This document shows positions 1 through 12,247 of a stretch of 64,000 nucleotides of DNA, piece by piece (the stretch's first letter is position 1; the number at the start of each line of letters is the position of its first letter). Source of the DNA: Branchiostoma floridae (taxonomy: Eukaryota > Chordata > Leptocardii > Amphioxiformes > Branchiostomatidae); NCBI RefSeq assembly GCF_000003815.2, contig NC_049985.1, forward strand, positions 14,707,452 to 14,771,451. Direction: 5' to 3'. A program made the position numbers and the translations under genes. The notes beneath the pieces are model-generated. The model saw nothing but the letters and a program-made list of their open reading frames with translations. It searched no databases and was not told the origin of the DNA.

Positions 1-250
1 CCAAATATCATTACAATCCATCCATAGGTTCTAAAGTCATGCTGACCACAAATATGCGTAAACACAAACAGACACACAGATACACCAAAAACTATACCTC
101 CATTTGTCATGGTGGTCACTACAAAACAACACCATCCTTAACAACTAGAAAGGCCGGCATTTGCTTATGAGCAGAAACAGTATGTTTCAATCCTTCTCCA
201 TTTCAATGCAAGAATGTACTGCTTCATATCAACTTTTTGCAGAAATTGAC

Positions 251-1060
251 CTATCCCAAAACATCACCCCACTGCAAAATAGATTTTTGAAATAAGTTAC
301 CCCCCCCCCATATAAGAATAGACTCTTCTAAAACACCCGTACCCCGATCTATGAAAAAAAGGACAGGTCTATGTGACCCATTTTCCATTCCTATTGCTAA
401 AGCTATCCCAATACCAAATTCCAGATCAGTTGACTGTTTCATGACATAGGAACCCAAAATCTACTTTTTTTTGTAAAAAAAATGGTACAAATCCCAGATT
501 TAACAATTTCTAAGTGATGTACACCATACGTGTGAATGGGGTCCAGTGGACACATACCGTACGCATCCTCATACCAAATTTCAGATCATTTCGTTTTCAC
601 AAAGGCGCCAAATACTGTATATATTTTTAGTCTAAAAATGGCCAAGATTCACAAATTCAACAATTTTAAGCACTGTATGCCAGAAGTGAAAATGAATTAC
701 TGTGGACACACATTCAACACACTTTCATACCAAATTCCATGTCATTTTGTTTCAATATAAGGCCATATGGCAAAATATCCCCAAATAACTCATCTTTGAA
801 GTGATGTGTGGTGACGGGGTCCTGTGCGTATATGTCTATTGCATCTCTGTACTGAATTGAAAGTCATTAGGCTGTAATATCAGGGTACGGGGAACCCAAA
901 TATATATTTTTGGTCTAAAAATGACCAAAACACTAGATGTAATATTTTCTTATTCCTGTATAAAAAAAAGTGAAAAGTATTTGCTATCTCTACCTCCATA
1001 CTAAATTTCAGCTCATTTGGTCTGGAAATATGTATGTTGAAGAAGGAGGAGAAGAAGAGA
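251..1060. repeat. Degenerate ~150-bp repeat array
   Basis: Related phrases recur roughly every 130-160 bp: a 'cataccaaatttcagatcat'-like string near 408, 568, 725 and 1000, and a 'tatatttttggtctaaaaatg'-like string near 620 and 900. The units are too diverged to set exact borders. It reads as an old tandem or multicopy intergenic repeat. No coding potential is seen; the short ORFs here are low-complexity and lack splice context. Confidence 0.45.
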
Positions 1061-1872
1061 CACGACAAAGGACAGATTGAATATATTTCAAACCATATAT
1101 GGATTGAAATATCAAAACTACAATACAGTTTTATATTTAGGCAGTTTGAATCTATATTTTCTTAGTTTCCATGTCTCTCTCTCGGCTTGTAAGCCATCAC
1201 GAAATCGCGGGCGAATTCACGCCCTCTACGCGGACACACCCCACAAAAGGGTAATGCAGTTGTAGTCTACGTGGTTACATCTTTATGTCTTGACATCATT
1301 ATTCACACATGTAGAATGTATGTATGTATCGATTAATTGATTGATATCTGTATTATGATGATGTTCATTATGATATATTGTTTTTACGTTGCACAGGGGC
1401 CTTACCCTGATGTCATTGTGCATGCCCTGTCACATGAACTTGTTGTAGGAAAGCTGAAATGATTAGAAACATTGTCTCACTGTGGAACCCAGACAAAAAA
1501 AAGAACTTGGGTACAATTCATTGCCTGCAGAAATTCCTAGAATGGGTTTAAGAGGATTCTTTATAGCAGCTTTAAAGAAAGGCAAGAAAGATGTTTAAAA
1601 ACTATTTTGCCAAACCAAATTAAATCTAAAACGTAAATCTACGTGAACATTGAAAATGGCGGCATATATGAATGATTGTATACGTCATTCTATGGTTTAA
1701 CCGTAGGGTAGCTATAGCTAGAAATGTGATTCCATTGTTGTCCTTATAATATCTTTGAATAGTAATAGTTTGAACCGCAGCTAGATACCACATTGCTATA
1801 ACTCACTCAGCAGATCAGTTTGAATCGATCGTCTAAAGATTCCATTGGTTTGTCATTATTATTTGCTGGTTA

Positions 1873-2742
1873 GGCCACGTTGATTTGATTATATGGATGA
1901 CATCCGCGCTCGCACCAATTTTCGGCCATTTCCAAAAAAAAAAAGTTTTCAACCACACAATAAATTGTGCAAAGCAGCTGTAAAATGAGCACAAATATTC
2001 CGTAGATTGAATAAAAAGTAACAGAAAACAGATAACTAATGCCATAGAATGCCAAAATGAATCTAAAGTCAAAGAATAAGATGTGAAAGGACAGAAAGAA
2101 AAAAAATCTATTGTTGGTTGAGAGACGTACCAGTACAGAAAATTCAGGTCCAGAGGATCATTTCCAGGTCCGGACATGAACCTGGACCTGATTGTCTGTG
2201 GAAACTTGAGAACTGGCAATACTCAAAACAATGGTAATTGGTCAATTTTGCTACAAAGGAATCTGTTTGGTGGATTATTGGACTCCCACTGCATTTTTAA
2301 AATCCCATCTCCATGTAATAAAGGCTAACTGTCTCTGTACCTTTGACTGTAGAAACTTGGTGCAATTGACTATAAACTCTACTTGACTTCGCTCTTGTTG
2401 TCTTCTTGGCCCCATGGTTAGACCCCAAATGGCTGCCGACATAGTGTGTCCATTTTGTAATTGGCGAAACCTGTTCCTCTGTTGTTTTTTTTCAGGTCTG
2501 TTTTTTCGGATTGGTCCAAGAAGAAAAAAATGTTTTGCACCCGTATGATGTACTGGTCCCTACACCTAACTGTTGGTATACCATACTATGTGTGTTTAGT
2601 CCTATGCTCAACCTTCTTGGCCACTTTGATTTCATACTGAAGGCAACTTTTTTTTTGGCCAAACTTTTTTTTTTATTCGCTCGCTCGCATCAGTTTTGGA
2701 GTTCCCGGAGGATGTCATCCATATAATCAAATCAACATGGCC
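1873..2742. mobile_element. PIF/Harbinger-like non-autonomous element
   Basis: The ends are inverted repeats of about 33 bp, starting GGCCACGTTGATTTGATT on the left and, read in reverse complement, GGCCATGTTGATTTGATT on the right. They are near-identical through the following ATATGGATGACATCC. TTA lies directly outside both ends (1870-1872 and 2743-2745). A 3-bp TTA/TAA target duplication with ends starting GG is typical of PIF/Harbinger. No transposase is present, so this is a non-autonomous copy. A second element interrupts it. Confidence 0.7.
2127..2565. mobile_element. Degraded hAT-like MITE nested in the Harbinger-like element
   Basis: The left part (gtaccagtacagaaaattca, then AGGTCC-rich sequence) and the right part (cggattggtccaagaagaaa, then gtactggtccctac) match the young hAT-like copies at 19,752, 37,102 and 61,510. 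Divergence is high and no clear TSD remains, so this is an old copy. It lies inside the 1,873-2,742 element and therefore inserted later. Exact ends are uncertain. Confidence 0.5.
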
Positions 2743-3309
2743 TTAGTGCAAAGGGGAGGATCCATTGTACACACAAGGGCCATAACAGTAATTACTCTGT
2801 GACGGAGGGTAACCTCTGATGACAGAGTATTGTTGTTGTCCAATGTAATGAGTGTTCGCATCTGTATCACTATGTTCCCTTTGCCGCATTCGTATGTAGT
2901 TTGGTATGTCGTCTGAATGCAGTTACGCGGTAGCTGTTTTATAATCAAAGTAATAATTTCAGAAATCACCCATATATCCCTGGTATTATGGAACAGGCCA
3001 TGTAGTTTGGGGGTTTGGTAATTAGTTTATCTCCAAGCAGATATGGGTTGTGAGTTCTCTAATGTAGAACAGCTGTCGTAGCTTAGGAATCCCTAAACAG
3101 ATGTTAGAGACTCTGGCTTCCTAGCACATTGCATTGGTCAGTGACAGTGTTATAATAAACAAGTACATTCTTGGTCCTGGTTAGCTATCAGTAAATATTA
3201 GGGCTAATCGATTTCTTTCCTGTTCTACGTTATTTGTCTGGTTGGGACTGTTCATATCATCGGCATAATATAGTATACATTATATTGTTGCAACTGATGC
3301 GGCGGAAAC

Positions 3310-3317
3310 TATAAATA
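3310..3317 (+). promoter_or_regulatory. TATA box upstream of the C-type lectin
   Basis: TATAAATA lies 109 nt before the proposed ATG at 3,419. A possible acceptor (acattacag, ending about 3,404) sits between them, so the first exon could be a short leader or the TATA box could directly serve the exon containing the ATG. Confidence 0.4.
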
Positions 3318-3418
3318 CCTCTTGGAGTATGATACCTACGGTCACTTGTTTTGATGTTAATCCTATGGGTTGAATACATTTTACGTGTATATCGTACATT
3401 ACAGACTTTGCCCGGCAT

Positions 3419-6400
3419 ATGTGGAATGTGAGGATATTTGGTGCAGCCTATCGTCTTCTAGCCTGTGGAGTCCTTGTAATCCTCTTCATTATCACGATCG
3501 GCGTCACTCAGGTCAAACCTGATCAGAAAGTAAGCCAACAAGACTTAACTTATTCTTATGAAATAATGACATTTGCTAAGGCTATGCTATGGACATTGTA
3601 TTTCAACAAGTTTGGGTGTGGATTTATTTGGATTAGCCTGATAGGATTAGAAATCGTATTCCTACTATCACTTCAAGGATGTCCTCGAACGAAATCATGA
3701 CGTATGTCTAATATAGACAGCACAATAAGCCGTATGTCACAACAGGGCGTATGTTACTGCTAAAGGCCAAACTACCATATTAGACTACACTATTTAGACG
3801 TCAAACCAAACTATAGTAGGGACAATAGGGAGTTACAAATAAATATATTTATTTCAAATACGATTTCTAAGTCTATTAGACTATCTAGAGAAATAACATT
3901 CAAAAGTAATGAACTGATTTGTGTCTTGTGGTGAAACGACTTACTTTGTGGCGAAGCGACAGTGGCGAAGTGACGTTTTGGCGAAACAACCTGTAACCTA
4001 TTGTATTACATGTACTTTCATCATGATATCAAATTCTCGATTGTAGGAGAATGAAGATGGCGTACTGATGGGGGCTAACCTGAAATTGTCAGGCACTAGC
4101 ACCGCCTGGTTGATGACATCCGCCCAAGATTACAGCTCGACCATCAACCGTGTAACTGGACTCCCCACCATCCACCACCCAGGTCGTCCTGCACCACCGT
4201 CAGGACGACCAGCGATAGAGTCAGTTACAAAGACCGGTGTGAACGAAGGGGCTGGCTTACAAACGATTGTCGCGTCCCTGTCAGCCACAGGTAGGCTATC
4301 TTGATAATCAACCAAAAAGCAGTCACTCAAGAAACTGGATATGGTTTTGGAAACGGTCAGACGTGTCAACTAGCATCCATTAGCTTTCGTCAGTGACACT
4401 GAAGCGATCTTGTTGGGGAGGGTTTTTATATCATAGCGCATTAATTCATAGTTGGGATAACCTGTTCTTAGATCTCTTTTATATCAATTCACAGCTAAGA
4501 TATAAAAAGCTGAAACGCCTGACTGTCTCCAAAATCATATCCAGTTGCATCTGCAACCTGAGATTTGCGGGTCAAATTGTCTGATCACACTTCACCCTTC
4601 TTTTTCTCGCCACTTACCTTCTAATTTAGAAAAAACGAATGCCTGAAAAGTAATGATTCCAATGATTTGAAATTTGGAGGATATTGATAAAAGGCTTTAT
4701 ACTATGAATTTGTGCCTGAAAATCTGAGTTTTGCTTGTTATTTCTTGGTGAGGCCGAGAACTTATTGATCACCACTCGTACGTGCTATACATTGTACAGT
4801 ATCATGTGCTTGAGGCACCTGCCAGTACAGCGAAGACGCACTACTTATACCCCCTTTCCACTAGGACGGCGCTCTCACCGCGCTCTCTCTGCGACCTCAA
4901 ATTTGACAGATCGTTCAACGAATTCTATAGAAAAGAAACGAATCTTTTTACACCTTGTGTGCTTTGTTGTCTTCTCAGTTACACTTTTACATTTTGTATC
5001 ATATACCAAGTGTGAAAGTAAAGATTACACATATCCTATTTAGGTCGCAGTGAGAGCGCAGCACGCGATCGCCGTCTAGTGGAAAGGGGGCCTTACAAAA
5101 CACAAATTGAACACAGACCCGCTCTTTGAACATCAACTGCACATCTGTCCGTTGTACATCTATTCGGGGAAGCATGTGCACGTATCCACGGAGTATACGT
5201 AGATACGGCCAAAGCAGTGACAGTTGATCATACCAGCACTGCCGAAAGCAACTATTCTTAGTACCCGTCTGTAGCACCCTTGCCCAGTCCTTGGTTTCTG
5301 ACTTTCCATTCACTTTACAGCAGGTCACCGCAGCACTGCAACAAACTCAAAACCACCGTTTACGTTGTCACAATTTCTAAACTACATGTATTTCAATTTC
5401 TTTAAAACTTTGCAGCTCAGTTTCTTTCAGCTTTGAGTCCATGAGACAGAGGGAAATACTCCGAAGGTTGGCACCACAAAACCTAGATTCGCTCTTGATT
5501 TTTGTAGAAGCGCCACAAAGAGGAATTTGATGGTAACGCACAAATCTATGCTCGTCCTTACAGCCGAATGTCAGTCTGGGTGGAGCGGACACGGCAACCA
5601 TTGCTACAGGTTGATGGAAGACAAGGTCTGCTGGAAAATAGCAAAGTCAGGGTGTGAACGTGTTGGCGCAGAGCTGGCCTCTGTGAAGGACAAAGAGGAG
5701 AACGACTTCATCGCAGATCTAGTTGTTGGTGGTGAGTAATCACTTCTGCTGACAGAGGTTTACAGCACTTAAGTTTTATCTTAAGCCAAATGTAATGAAT
5801 GACATCCTGGTCTGGAGACCAAAAAAAAAAAAAAAACTAATGCCGGAGGGCGAAAAAAGAAAAATGCAGGAAAAAATACTGCTACTATATGAACATCAAG
5901 TCCATTCTTGTTTCTGTTCATCATTTAGCTCATTCTCTTATAACGTTAAGTATTGTTTATATTTCGTTACTTTTTGTATTTTGCTCATTTCTTCACGTCT
6001 ACGGTTTCTGTATAGTGGCTGTGCTTATATACGTTTGCTAATTTGAGCGCGCCATCACTACATCTGTTATGTCACGTCTGTGAACTTGAATAAAAAAACT
6101 CATTGCATTTTAGTAAACCAGGCTTCCTAGGTATCTGGCAAATCATAAGCGTTACCATTTTATTGTAGCCCCTAAAGGCTATGTTGCGCTTGTCTGGCTC
6201 GGCCTGCACAAAGAAAGCGGAGAATGGAAGTGGACGGATGGATCACTGGCTACCTACTTCAACTGGGCTCCCGGGGAACCAAACAACAGCTGGTTTCATT
6301 CTCTTGGCCGCGGAGAGAACTGTGGTGCTGTGTACTCTGAGGTTTGTATGACAGCCTCGATCTGTTACCTTTGGGAAGAAGGTTATATTTTCGGTAGCGC

Positions 6401-6496
6401 ACGCAATGTGTATTTGTTTGTGTATGTGTGTGTTTGCGGTGTGTGTTTGTGTGTGTGTGTGTGTGTCTGTGTGTTGTGTGTGTGGTGTGTGTATGT

Positions 6497-6539
<43 letters not shown>

Positions 6540-7028
6540 CGTGTGTGTGTGCGCTAAGTGTGTGTCCGCGCGCATGTGTGTGTGTGTGTGTGTGTGTGTT
6601 TGGGTTTGTATGAATGTGTGTTTGTGTGAGTGAGTGTGTGTCCTCGCTCGTTTGTGTGCGTGTCTGCGTGTGTGTGTGTCACGGTGTGGTGTGGTGTGTG
6701 GTGTGTGTTTGTGTGGTGTGTATGTGTGACTGTCACACTATTGTACCTTGCATCACTAGAGGAAATGAAGAGTGAATGAATGAATAAATGAGGATCACTA
6801 GAGGAAATGAAGAGTGAATGAATGAATAAATGAGGAAAACTGAAGAATGTAGTTAAAACGTTTGTAGAAATCTACACAGGGATGCCGTTGACGTTTTTTG
6901 TGCATGTGATGATTTTACAGACCGGAACGAAATGGATCGGCCGTATGTATAGTGAGCGGGGGCAGTGGAACGACAATGCCTGCAACTGGAATTATCCTTT
7001 CATCTGCAAGCGTCCCAAACAAGGATGA
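3419..7028 (+). CDS. Type II membrane C-type lectin (five exons)
   Basis: Exon model 3419-3529, 4047-4290, 5564-5731, 6169-6341, 6921-7028. All boundaries are GT-AG, the phases agree (0,1,1,0), and the total is 804 nt or 267 aa. Residues 1-12 are a short cytoplasmic tail; about 13-30 are one hydrophobic signal anchor (LLACGVLVILFIITIGV). A Ser/Thr/Pro-rich stalk follows (HHPGRPAPPSGRP). From about residue 119 to the end is a C-type lectin domain: it opens ECQSGWSGHGNHCYR, has VWLGLH for the WIGL core, EPN (mannose-type calcium loop), WND (second calcium site) and a final FICK cysteine. EPN plus WND predicts calcium-dependent mannose-type sugar binding on the cell surface. An in-frame open stretch precedes the ATG up to an acceptor near 3,404, so an extra upstream coding exon is possible. 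Confidence 0.85.
3929..3997. repeat. Short GTGGCGAAGCGAC-type repeat
   Basis: Four imperfect copies of (g)tggcgaa(a/g)(c/t)gac lie head to tail inside lectin intron 1. This is a simple local repeat with no visible function. Confidence 0.5.
4334..4552. mobile_element. Short inverted-repeat element in lectin intron 2
   Basis: The left arm (actggatatggttttggaaa, then cggtcagacg) pairs with the reverse complement of the right arm (gcctgactgtctccaaaatc, then atatccagt). A solitary relative of the left arm occurs at 11,707-11,775, also followed by ctttcgtcagt. These are probably non-autonomous dispersed repeats; no TSD was resolved. Confidence 0.5.
6412..6730. repeat. GT-rich microsatellite
   Basis: About 320 bp of interrupted (GT)n within the last intron of the lectin gene. 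The long Cys/Val ORFs on + and Thr/His ORFs on - are artefacts of the dinucleotide repeat. Confidence 0.95.
6752..6835. repeat. Two-copy 42-bp tandem repeat
   Basis: The unit starting atcactagaggaaatgaaga occurs at 6,752 and 6,794 with no visible differences. It contains a GAAT-rich tract and lies in the last lectin intron. Confidence 0.85.
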
Positions 7029-9630
7029 GCGTCGAGCAACGAAGACAAGGACAGCGAGTAAAGTAAAGTACACCCAATAGGATATTGGAGCTGTCTTTTT
7101 CGCAACCAGTAAAGTATTACGTTTCGATGACTATCAGACATCTTCCACAGAGCTTCTAACTGTAATGCTGCTTCTCGCCGCTACGTCTACGAGGCGCCTT
7201 TGTGGCAAGACCAGAATCCCAAACGTGGCTACATTTGTATCCCCCCTCGTCCTGGTTAATCACTGGTTCATTCCGGTTCATCACTGGTTCATTCCGGGTC
7301 ATCACTGGTTTATTCCGGTTCTTCCCTAACTACATCAGCTACATGCAGTGACGAAAAGCGGTACTCCAGGTAGAAGCTCTAGATCTGAATAAGATGCGTT
7401 ACAGGCATCGAAATGTAAGCAGGTGAGACTTTACTAACCAGAAACTTTAAAGCAATTAAGGGGGTGTGTGATAAATTCCTAACAGCCAATGGGTAATTAA
7501 GGGCACCCTAAGATGAAAATGATTCTGTGGACCTTCTGCATAAAAAGGTTTAAACCTACTCTGAACTCCAGAATCGATACAATAGTGGATCATATATTTT
7601 TATTCACTCACGATAGCGTGTAGGGAACATGATGGAATGAATGAATGAATGAATGAATGAATGAATGAATGAATGAATGAATGAATGGATGAATGAATGA
7701 ATGATATAGTTCAATACAAAATAGAATCTCACAATCAATGATATGCCCTTTCAGCCACTACAGGATTGAATACTTGAGGCATGTTTACAGTTATAAGAAT
7801 TCTTATGTATCAAATATAATTAACATCACGTGACTGACTATTGATTCCCTGGCACATATTGAACAAACTAAATCAAGTGTCATATGAATAAATATCAAAT
7901 GCGTTTTCGTGGAACTAAGTACAATTGCATCCAAAGAATTCACCATTGAAAATTTGTAACATTTGCAATATATTATTATTTATTTTGCTGGACTCCAGGA
8001 GGAACAGTGATCTTTACTTCACTAATAGAGATCTGAAAAAATAATATCATAAAATATTTTATCATAGCATACAATAGTTACTAATACAGTTATGAATACT
8101 GGATCTTAAAGTACTAAGAGTAAGGTTGTAGTGCATATTATCAGTGGACAAGCCCCCTGCTGTAGTGTTCGCACAAAAGTTGTGTGGCCCAGGGAAACAG
8201 AAACGGAGATGGGCGCCGCCCTATGTATCATCATGCGCGGGTAGGACTTTGACTGGCGGTAGTGCATATAAATTAAGTACGTGAATTCGAAGTTCACATA
8301 TGAATTAAGTGTTCAATTAAGAAAGACAATACATTGTGTTCTTACTGTTGACTGTGACTTGTGAAAGGTGATAGGGGTGAAATGGGTCAATGATGTTACA
8401 CTTGTTTTAACATTATTGTATGATATGGCAGTGAAATGGTAATGGTGTAAACAAAGTCAGTAGCTTGTTTTGTTAGAAGTTATTTTATTGTTTTATCATA
8501 TCATACTTTAATCATCTAAGCTTTGTGTGATTTTTTTTATGATACACTAATTCACATTCTCTGTACTGTATCCAAACAGAACAAATATAAAATTTAACAT
8601 AAGAATTCAGACCATATATTGGAACTTCATTGCTGACAACAGGTTCAGTCTCAAGAGGCGTTAACAACAATTATTAGTATTGCTGTTCTAAATACCAATA
8701 CACTTCTTCAAAGTTGCATGGAATTTCCATTTGACAGGTATCAATCTAACTCAAGAATTCCAAACGTATCAGTCCACCATATCACCATATTTACAAATTT
8801 ACATATTCCATTTTCTTTGGATAAAGAAGACCTCTGCAATATCCACCTTTGGTGGGCAGTTTTTTTACATTACCAACATACATGAACATGTACATACATG
8901 AGTGTGTTGCTACCGATATCTATCCAACATATCCTATCTAGCTCTTTCTTTTACAAATACATTTAAGAGTTGTACGATATGTTTCATGTGTCTGAAACAC
9001 ACTATGTTTTATTAAAGTCTACGTGGAAAATACCGGCAGCAATACCTTCATTTTGTTTTCTGGATTTAGAATTCATTTTAACATGCTAAGAACAAATATC
9101 AAAATTTTCGTTTATGCTATTGAACAATGTTCGTTTATGCTATTGAACATTGACTTAATACAGGTGATCATACCACTCACTTTCAAAAGGGAGTATTGAA
9201 AAATATATTGCCTTAATTTATTTTTATGATTAACTAATACCTTAGAACAGCAAATAACGTATTTATGATAACATACACAAAAAAAGTATATTTTAACCAC
9301 CGTCCTTACGTATATGGTTATTTATACATTTATACATATTGATTGCATATCATATTATAAGAGGAAAAGGTGCAGCGAAAGAGTTCTTGTGGCTCGCGAA
9401 CATTAAACCACCGCGAAAGTTTCTGCATTCACAGTAATCTTCTTTTAGATATGTTCGGTCTAGAAATACACCAAACTTTACATTTAGGCCCCTTTACAAA
9501 AAATCATAACTTTATCACACACCTGGAATGGTTGCAAGTATAATATCATCTCTACCCTGGGCCCTTTGATATTTGCTATTTGTAGTTTGTATACAATACG
9601 AAGTACGGCACATTATAATTACAGGTCATA
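7029..9630. other. Intergenic DNA between the lectin and the PPPY gene
   Basis: AT-rich, no supported gene. It holds a (GAAT)n microsatellite at about 7,633-7,704 and a repeated GTTCATCACTGGTTCATTCC phrase near 7,263-7,320. A fragment at about 9,390-9,440 matches one end of the TA-target MITE seen at 62,183-62,393 (cgcgaacattaaaccaccgc, ending gcattcacagta). Both flanking genes end here (convergent). Confidence 0.6.
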
Positions 9631-12219
9631 TCACTCTAGAAGGGAAGCCATATCCGACTCCGTATGGGTGTTATTCCCTTGGGAGGAGTTCACAGCTGAT
9701 ATCCGCGCCATGTCAATATACGCTTGCTGATTGGCCCATGGGTTGTTAGGCGTGGTCGGGCTGCCTGGATACGGCGGTGGCGCTTCTGTTGGAAAGAAAT
9801 GCATGAAAGATTTTTTTTATTCGTCGTGCATGTGTATGCATACAGTATATTTGAGTAAGAAAAACAAAAACAAAAAATCAAACGAATCACCAGCCAATGT
9901 CTCAAAGGAACACATCCTGCACTAACAAAAGCGAGTTAGGCTTTTTACATGAACGAAAGAAATTGAAAGATGGCTCCATCAAGAACTTATCTTAGAAAGT
10001 TATAATCATGTTTCTCGGTGTTAGGACGGTGCATGTACGTACATGCACTCCTTTTAATGAACTCTACATAAACTTTGAGGAGTTAAACTACTGGTATCTT
10101 GCAGTAGAGTGATATAGATGTTTGCAAGTTTATCGTGGACAAACCTTGCATGTAGCCTTGCGGTGTAGGGGAGTAGGGCGGCGGTGCCATGGGCTGGGCG
10201 GGAGGCATGGGAGGTGGCACCGACAGCCTTCCTGCCAGCCTCTCCAGGAGTACCAAGGGGCTGGAGAATTCTATCAAGTCAATCTGACGGGAGAGGAAAG
10301 ATGATACAGAGAACGTTAAAAGTCGATATAACCTGTCAACTTTCAATCGTAAATAATCTGTTACATCGAGTCTGTTAACATACGTTTGACTATTTGTTCC
10401 ACTATTGAACTGCTGATGAAGAAACAGACGAGTTATCCAAGCTGCCTTACCTTTCCTTGAAGGTCCACCCGCACGTCGTTACATCCGCAGAAGAACTTGC
10501 AACCTGAACCGCTAGAGGGCGCTTGTGGACGGCCCGCGATGAGCAGTGACGCGCCAGAACACCTGAACGTTGCGTACATTCCCTCTTCGCCCAGCACGTC
10601 GCGGTAGAACTGCTTAACCAGGGCGTTTAGACTGATCTGTGATCAGAAAAAACATGCATTGAAAAGGTGTTTGAGAAAACAAAAACAAAAGAAAGTTAAA
10701 ACAGACGACAGAAGAAACACTGAGTTTGAAATGAAATATTTAATGCCGTTTTCACTGTGAACTTCAGCCATTCAGCTTCCATTTTGATTTTTTGTTCTTA
10801 CCTTCATGTCAAACTTCTTCCCCTCCAACATCTTTTCGTAGGCGAGCTCGAAGCCTTGGTCCAGCTGTCTCCTGACGTATGGGTGACGTGTGTTCACCAT
10901 CAGCATAAAACTCGCTGTGCACAAAAACAACAACATTTTAGAGTCCAGATCTTTGCAACGTCTGTTTTTTTTTCAGGAAACCTTCACAGACGTATGTATA
11001 TCTCAGTGCTACTTACTTTTGTAATATATCATCAACATAAAACTCATTGTATAAAGTTAACGCAAAATCAACAACATATGAGAGTCCTTCAAATTTCGTT
11101 TTTGATTTCATCAACGAGAATTCATCAACGCACGTATGTCCCCGTGCCACTTCATGATATATTTCTCTTGAAGATACAATACTGTACAGTGTATATGAGA
11201 TTTCGTACTCGTAAATGTGCTTTTAGAGCACAATTTCACAAGTTTTCTAGTTACTTTGAAGGTTTTAATGTTGGTTGAATAAATTCTTTTGATAGTTATA
11301 AAGCTAACATTTATATGAAATAGGATTTATATCACGATTTATATCACACTTATCAATGTGTCAAGAAGATATCTTACCTTTCAGATGTTTGGTAACCCTG
11401 ACGATGACATAGTGGTTGGTACTGCTCCTGCAGGCGTCTGCTTGCATCCACAGCGGAGCGCCGACTAGCCGTTCACGTAGGGACTGCAGTGCCTCCACGG
11501 ACTCCACGCGGATTTTCCTGAGGTAAACAGGTGGCATCAGGAGATTCTTAGCAAGGGACAAACAAAAACGTAGCCTTCATATTTCTACATTCTACATAGG
11601 GTATAATTTTTTCTTCCGAGATTGTTTCCTGTTTTCTATCAAGGTTAGTTCGAGTCGTGAAAGAAACATAAAAGTGCGCCAAATAGCAGTTACTCGTACT
11701 CAAGCAACTCAACTGGATATTATTTTGGAAACGGTCAGACGTTTCAGGTTTCCACTACCTTTCGTCAGTTATTACCTGGATGTCTATCCTTCGTCGACGT
11801 TAACATAAAAGTGACTCATTCTAAGGTAAACAAAAAGAGCACTCAAAATCATTATATGACAACACCGTGGAAGAGCAAGTATAGTACGTAGAGATCCATC
11901 AAATAATGGGATGGCATACAGGTAACTGTAGAGAATTTGCATACAGTCAAGACTGTAAAAGTGACCAACAAAATAGTTTAAAAATAATGTTCTTTGAAAC
12001 GCACCTTCCCAGCCTGTTGGCGAACACAGGCATGTCCACACAGACGTTCGCCATCTGCGGATCGTGCACGATCTTCCTGGTCCCCGGATCGATCACGAAG
12101 GTGCTCCTGGGAAGGTTCCTGAGGAAGTTCTGCATGAGGGCTGCTCCCACCATCATGTCGTCATCCCGCCGGGCGGCGGCCTGGGGTGGGAGGGGGGCGC
12201 CGTACACTACTGCGGACAT
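9631..12219 (-). CDS. Uncharacterised 315-aa protein with two PPPY motifs
   Basis: Six coding exons on the minus strand: 12219-12005, 11517-11378, 10914-10802, 10636-10451, 10283-10145, 9785-9631. All boundaries are GT-AG, the phases agree, and the total is 948 nt. I do not recognise the family. Residues 1-220 look globular: LPRSTFVIDPGTRKIVHD, then VEALQSLRERLVGAPLW, SFMLMVNTRHPYVRRQL and a Cys-rich KFFCGCNDVRVDL. The last ~100 residues are Pro-rich and carry two PPPY motifs (MAPPPYSPT and EAPPPYPGS), the usual ligands of WW domains in Nedd4-type ubiquitin ligases and adaptors. There is no signal peptide or membrane segment, so it is probably cytosolic. An acceptor (tttttcag) about 28 nt upstream of the ATG shows a spliced 5' leader. 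Exons are GC-rich relative to flanks, which supports real coding. Confidence 0.8.
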
Positions 12220-12247
12220 TTCGCTATGAAACTTGTTGTGGCTTTCC

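Noticed and set aside
5321-5368. Possible extra lectin exon after the acceptor cactttacag
   Set aside because: Its reading phase would not fit the next exon at 5,564, while direct joining of 4,290 to 5,564 keeps the frame.
6243-6736. Cys/Val- and Thr/His-rich ORFs
   Set aside because: They are translations of the (GT)n/(CA)n microsatellite. The same applies to 21,685-22,054 and 35,784-36,056.
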